This document shows, in pieces, positions 6,905-7,674 of a stretch of DNA of 7,674 nt (its first letter is position 1; every line of letters starts with the position of its first letter). Where the stretch lies: positions 1 to 7,674 of the forward strand of contig JAGGTX010000063.1 of the NCBI GenBank assembly GCA_021163525.1. Direction: 5' to 3'. Made by a program: the position numbers and the translations under genes. Under the pieces are notes generated by a model that ran no database searches, had not been told where the DNA came from, and saw nothing but the letters and a program-made list of their open reading frames with translations. The DNA is from Caldifarciminota bacterium. GTDB lineage: Bacteria > Hydrothermota > UBA3072 > B12-G15.

Positions 6905-6908
6905 GGTG

Positions 6909-7674
6909 ATGAAAAGCATAATTTTATTGCTCTTTTTGACAGGTTTTGTTCTGTCCGGGCAGACTGTTGTAACCATTGAGGACATCCAGGGTCATGCAGC
7001 ATCCTCACCCTATGATGGAAAGGATGTTAAAACATATGGTGTTGTCACTGGTGTCTTCTCAAGAGGTTTCTTTATGGAGATGAAGCCTGGTGGTGCATGG
7101 AGGGGGATTTATGTTTATCTGGGTTCTGCACCATCGGTTTCTGTTGGGGACAGTGTTGAGGTTACAGGAACGGTTGATGAATATTACAGTCTTACAGAAT
7201 TGTCAGGAAGTCCAGCAGTAAATGTTCTTGGGTCATCCACCCCTCCATCACCGGTTGATGTCCAGACAGGGCCTGCCAATAATGAACAGTGGGAAGGTGT
7301 GTTAATCAGGGTTGTGGATGCGGTTTGTGAGTCTCTGCCAAATGGATATGGAGAATGGATTGTGGATGATGGTTCAGGTAATCTGATGGTTGATGATATG
7401 GGTGTTTCATTCACACCCACTGTTGGGGATACTTATACAATAACAGGTCCTTTGACATACACCTATGGAAGATTCAAGATAGAACCCCGGGATGCAAATG
7501 ATGTTTCAGGACCGCTACGCTTTGCATTCCATACCATCTATGAGATTCAGGGCCAGACCACTGTTTCCCCATATGTTGACAGCAATGTTGTTACCACTGG
7601 TATTGTGACAGGTGTGTTCAATGCAGGTTATTTTATAGAGGAAAGCCCATTTACTCCCTGGCATGGTATTTATG
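6909..7674 (+). CDS. Secreted protein with tandem OB-like repeat units, 3' partial
   Basis: The reading frame has no stop before the window end, giving 255 complete codons of a longer protein. Residues 1-17 form a signal peptide (MKSIILLLFLTGFVLSG) with no lipobox Cys, so export by Sec and release by signal peptidase I, probably just before Gln18, is expected. The mature part is Gly/Val/Thr/Asp-rich and beta-strand rich. The motif IEDIQG.....SPYDGKDV (23-40), followed by VVTGVF..GFFME, matches OB-like domains of secreted nuclease-associated proteins (ExeM/NucH/YhcR-like). The second half-unit, WEGVLIRV...GYGEWIVDDGSGNL (128-159), is typical of the same proteins. A second unit starts at about 208 (HTIYEIQG...SPY). 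Such proteins often end in an endonuclease/phosphatase, lamin-tail or cell-surface sorting domain, but nothing of that is visible here. Its own ribosome binding site, promoter candidate and distinct composition separate it from the operon. Secretion and repeat structure are well supported; enzymatic function is unknown. Confidence 0.78.
   Translation, partial: MKSIILLLFLTGFVLSGQTVVTIEDIQGHAASSPYDGKDVKTYGVVTGVFSRGFFMEMKPGGAWRGIYVYLGSAPSVSVGDSVEVTGTVDEYYSLTELSGSPAVNVLGSSTPPSPVDVQTGPANNEQWEGVLIRVVDAVCESLPNGYGEWIVDDGSGNLMVDDMGVSFTPTVGDTYTITGPLTYTYGRFKIEPRDANDVSGPLRFAFHTIYEIQGQTTVSPYVDSNVVTTGIVTGVFNAGYFIEESPFTPWHGIY
6969..7115 (+). repeat. Protein-level repeat, copy 1 (OB-like unit start)
   Basis: Residues 21-69 of the secreted protein. 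Shared landmarks with copy 2 are I-x-E/D-I-Q-G, S-P-Y, G-V/I-V-T-G-V-F, G-F/Y-F and W-x-G-I-Y-V. The period is about 187 residues. Confidence 0.75.
7530..7674 (+). repeat. Protein-level repeat, copy 2, cut by window end
   Basis: Residues 208-255 of the secreted protein align without large gaps to residues 21-69, with roughly half the positions identical. The codons differ throughout, so this is an old duplication rather than a recent DNA repeat. Confidence 0.75.

Larger units (their letters stand above)
6788..6908. other. Intergenic region between operon and secreted-protein gene
   Basis: This 121-base, very AT-rich stretch is the only real gap in the window. It holds a candidate promoter and a palindrome, both listed separately, and a ribosome binding site at its right end. 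No convincing GC-rich hairpin followed by a T-run ends the upstream operon. No small ORF with a ribosome binding site is evident. Confidence 0.7.

Noticed and set aside
6788..6908. Riboswitch (for example GEMM-type) in the leader of the secreted-protein gene
   Set aside because: The expected leader is only about 30 bases and no conserved GEMM core or paired stems could be recognised.
6799..7008. 69-residue minus-strand frame across the intergenic region
   Set aside because: It begins inside the signal peptide-bearing gene and ends in AT-rich noncoding DNA. Its composition is not protein-like and no ribosome binding site is evident.
1..7674. CRISPR arrays, tRNA/rRNA genes, insertion sequences or att sites
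   Set aside because: No regularly spaced direct repeats, cloverleaf-like segments, transposase motifs or terminal inverted repeats were seen. Nearly all the sequence is accounted for by overlapping genes.

Overview
The window reads as one dense, same-direction operon on the + strand (1-6787), a 121-base AT-rich intergenic stretch, then the beginning of a separate secreted-protein gene that runs off the right end. Base composition is AT-leaning (about 40% GC by eye). Arginine is coded mostly by AGA/AGG, the coding strand is purine-rich, and the genes overlap. These traits are common in thermophilic bacteria. Together with the family mix (TldE-like protein, multi-domain nucleotide-signalling proteins, TGS-fused uridine kinase, secreted OB-repeat protein) they suggest an uncultured or thermophilic bacterial lineage of the WOR-3/Hydrothermae or Thermotogae kind. 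That placement is a weak inference; no marker gene is present.

Layout: (1) 1-1214, a TldD/PmbA-superfamily protein of the TldE type, cut at its 5' end by the window edge. (2) 1211-3691, an 826-residue cytosolic protein with about 500 unrecognised residues, including a coiled coil, followed by a divergent class III nucleotidyl cyclase domain. (3) 3688-5229, a GAF-GAF-GGDEF protein. (4) 5201-6787, a uridine/nucleoside kinase-type P-loop kinase carrying N-terminal TGS and ThrRS-like domains. (5) 6788-6908, an intergenic region with a candidate extended -10 promoter and a 13-base palindrome over its -35. (6) 6909-7674, the start of a secreted protein with tandem OB-like units, cut by the right edge.

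Genes 1-4 are joined by ATGA overlaps at 1211-1214 and 3688-3691 and by a 29-base overlap at 5201-5229, so they are almost certainly co-transcribed and translationally coupled.

The most interesting point is that two adjacent genes both look like nucleotide second-messenger synthases and both have non-standard active sites. The cyclase-like protein keeps both metal aspartates, the adenine-type Lys/Asp pair and the catalytic Asn, but has Val where the transition-state Arg should be, plus an insertion of roughly 50-70 residues. The GGDEF protein has Ser where canonical diguanylate cyclases have the guanine-recognising Asp. That is the substitution known from the Hypr GGDEF enzymes that make 3',3'-cGAMP. 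It also lacks the RxxD inhibitory site. The operon may therefore encode adenine-containing second-messenger chemistry (cAMP and/or cyclic AMP-GMP). This is an inference from residues and needs biochemical testing.
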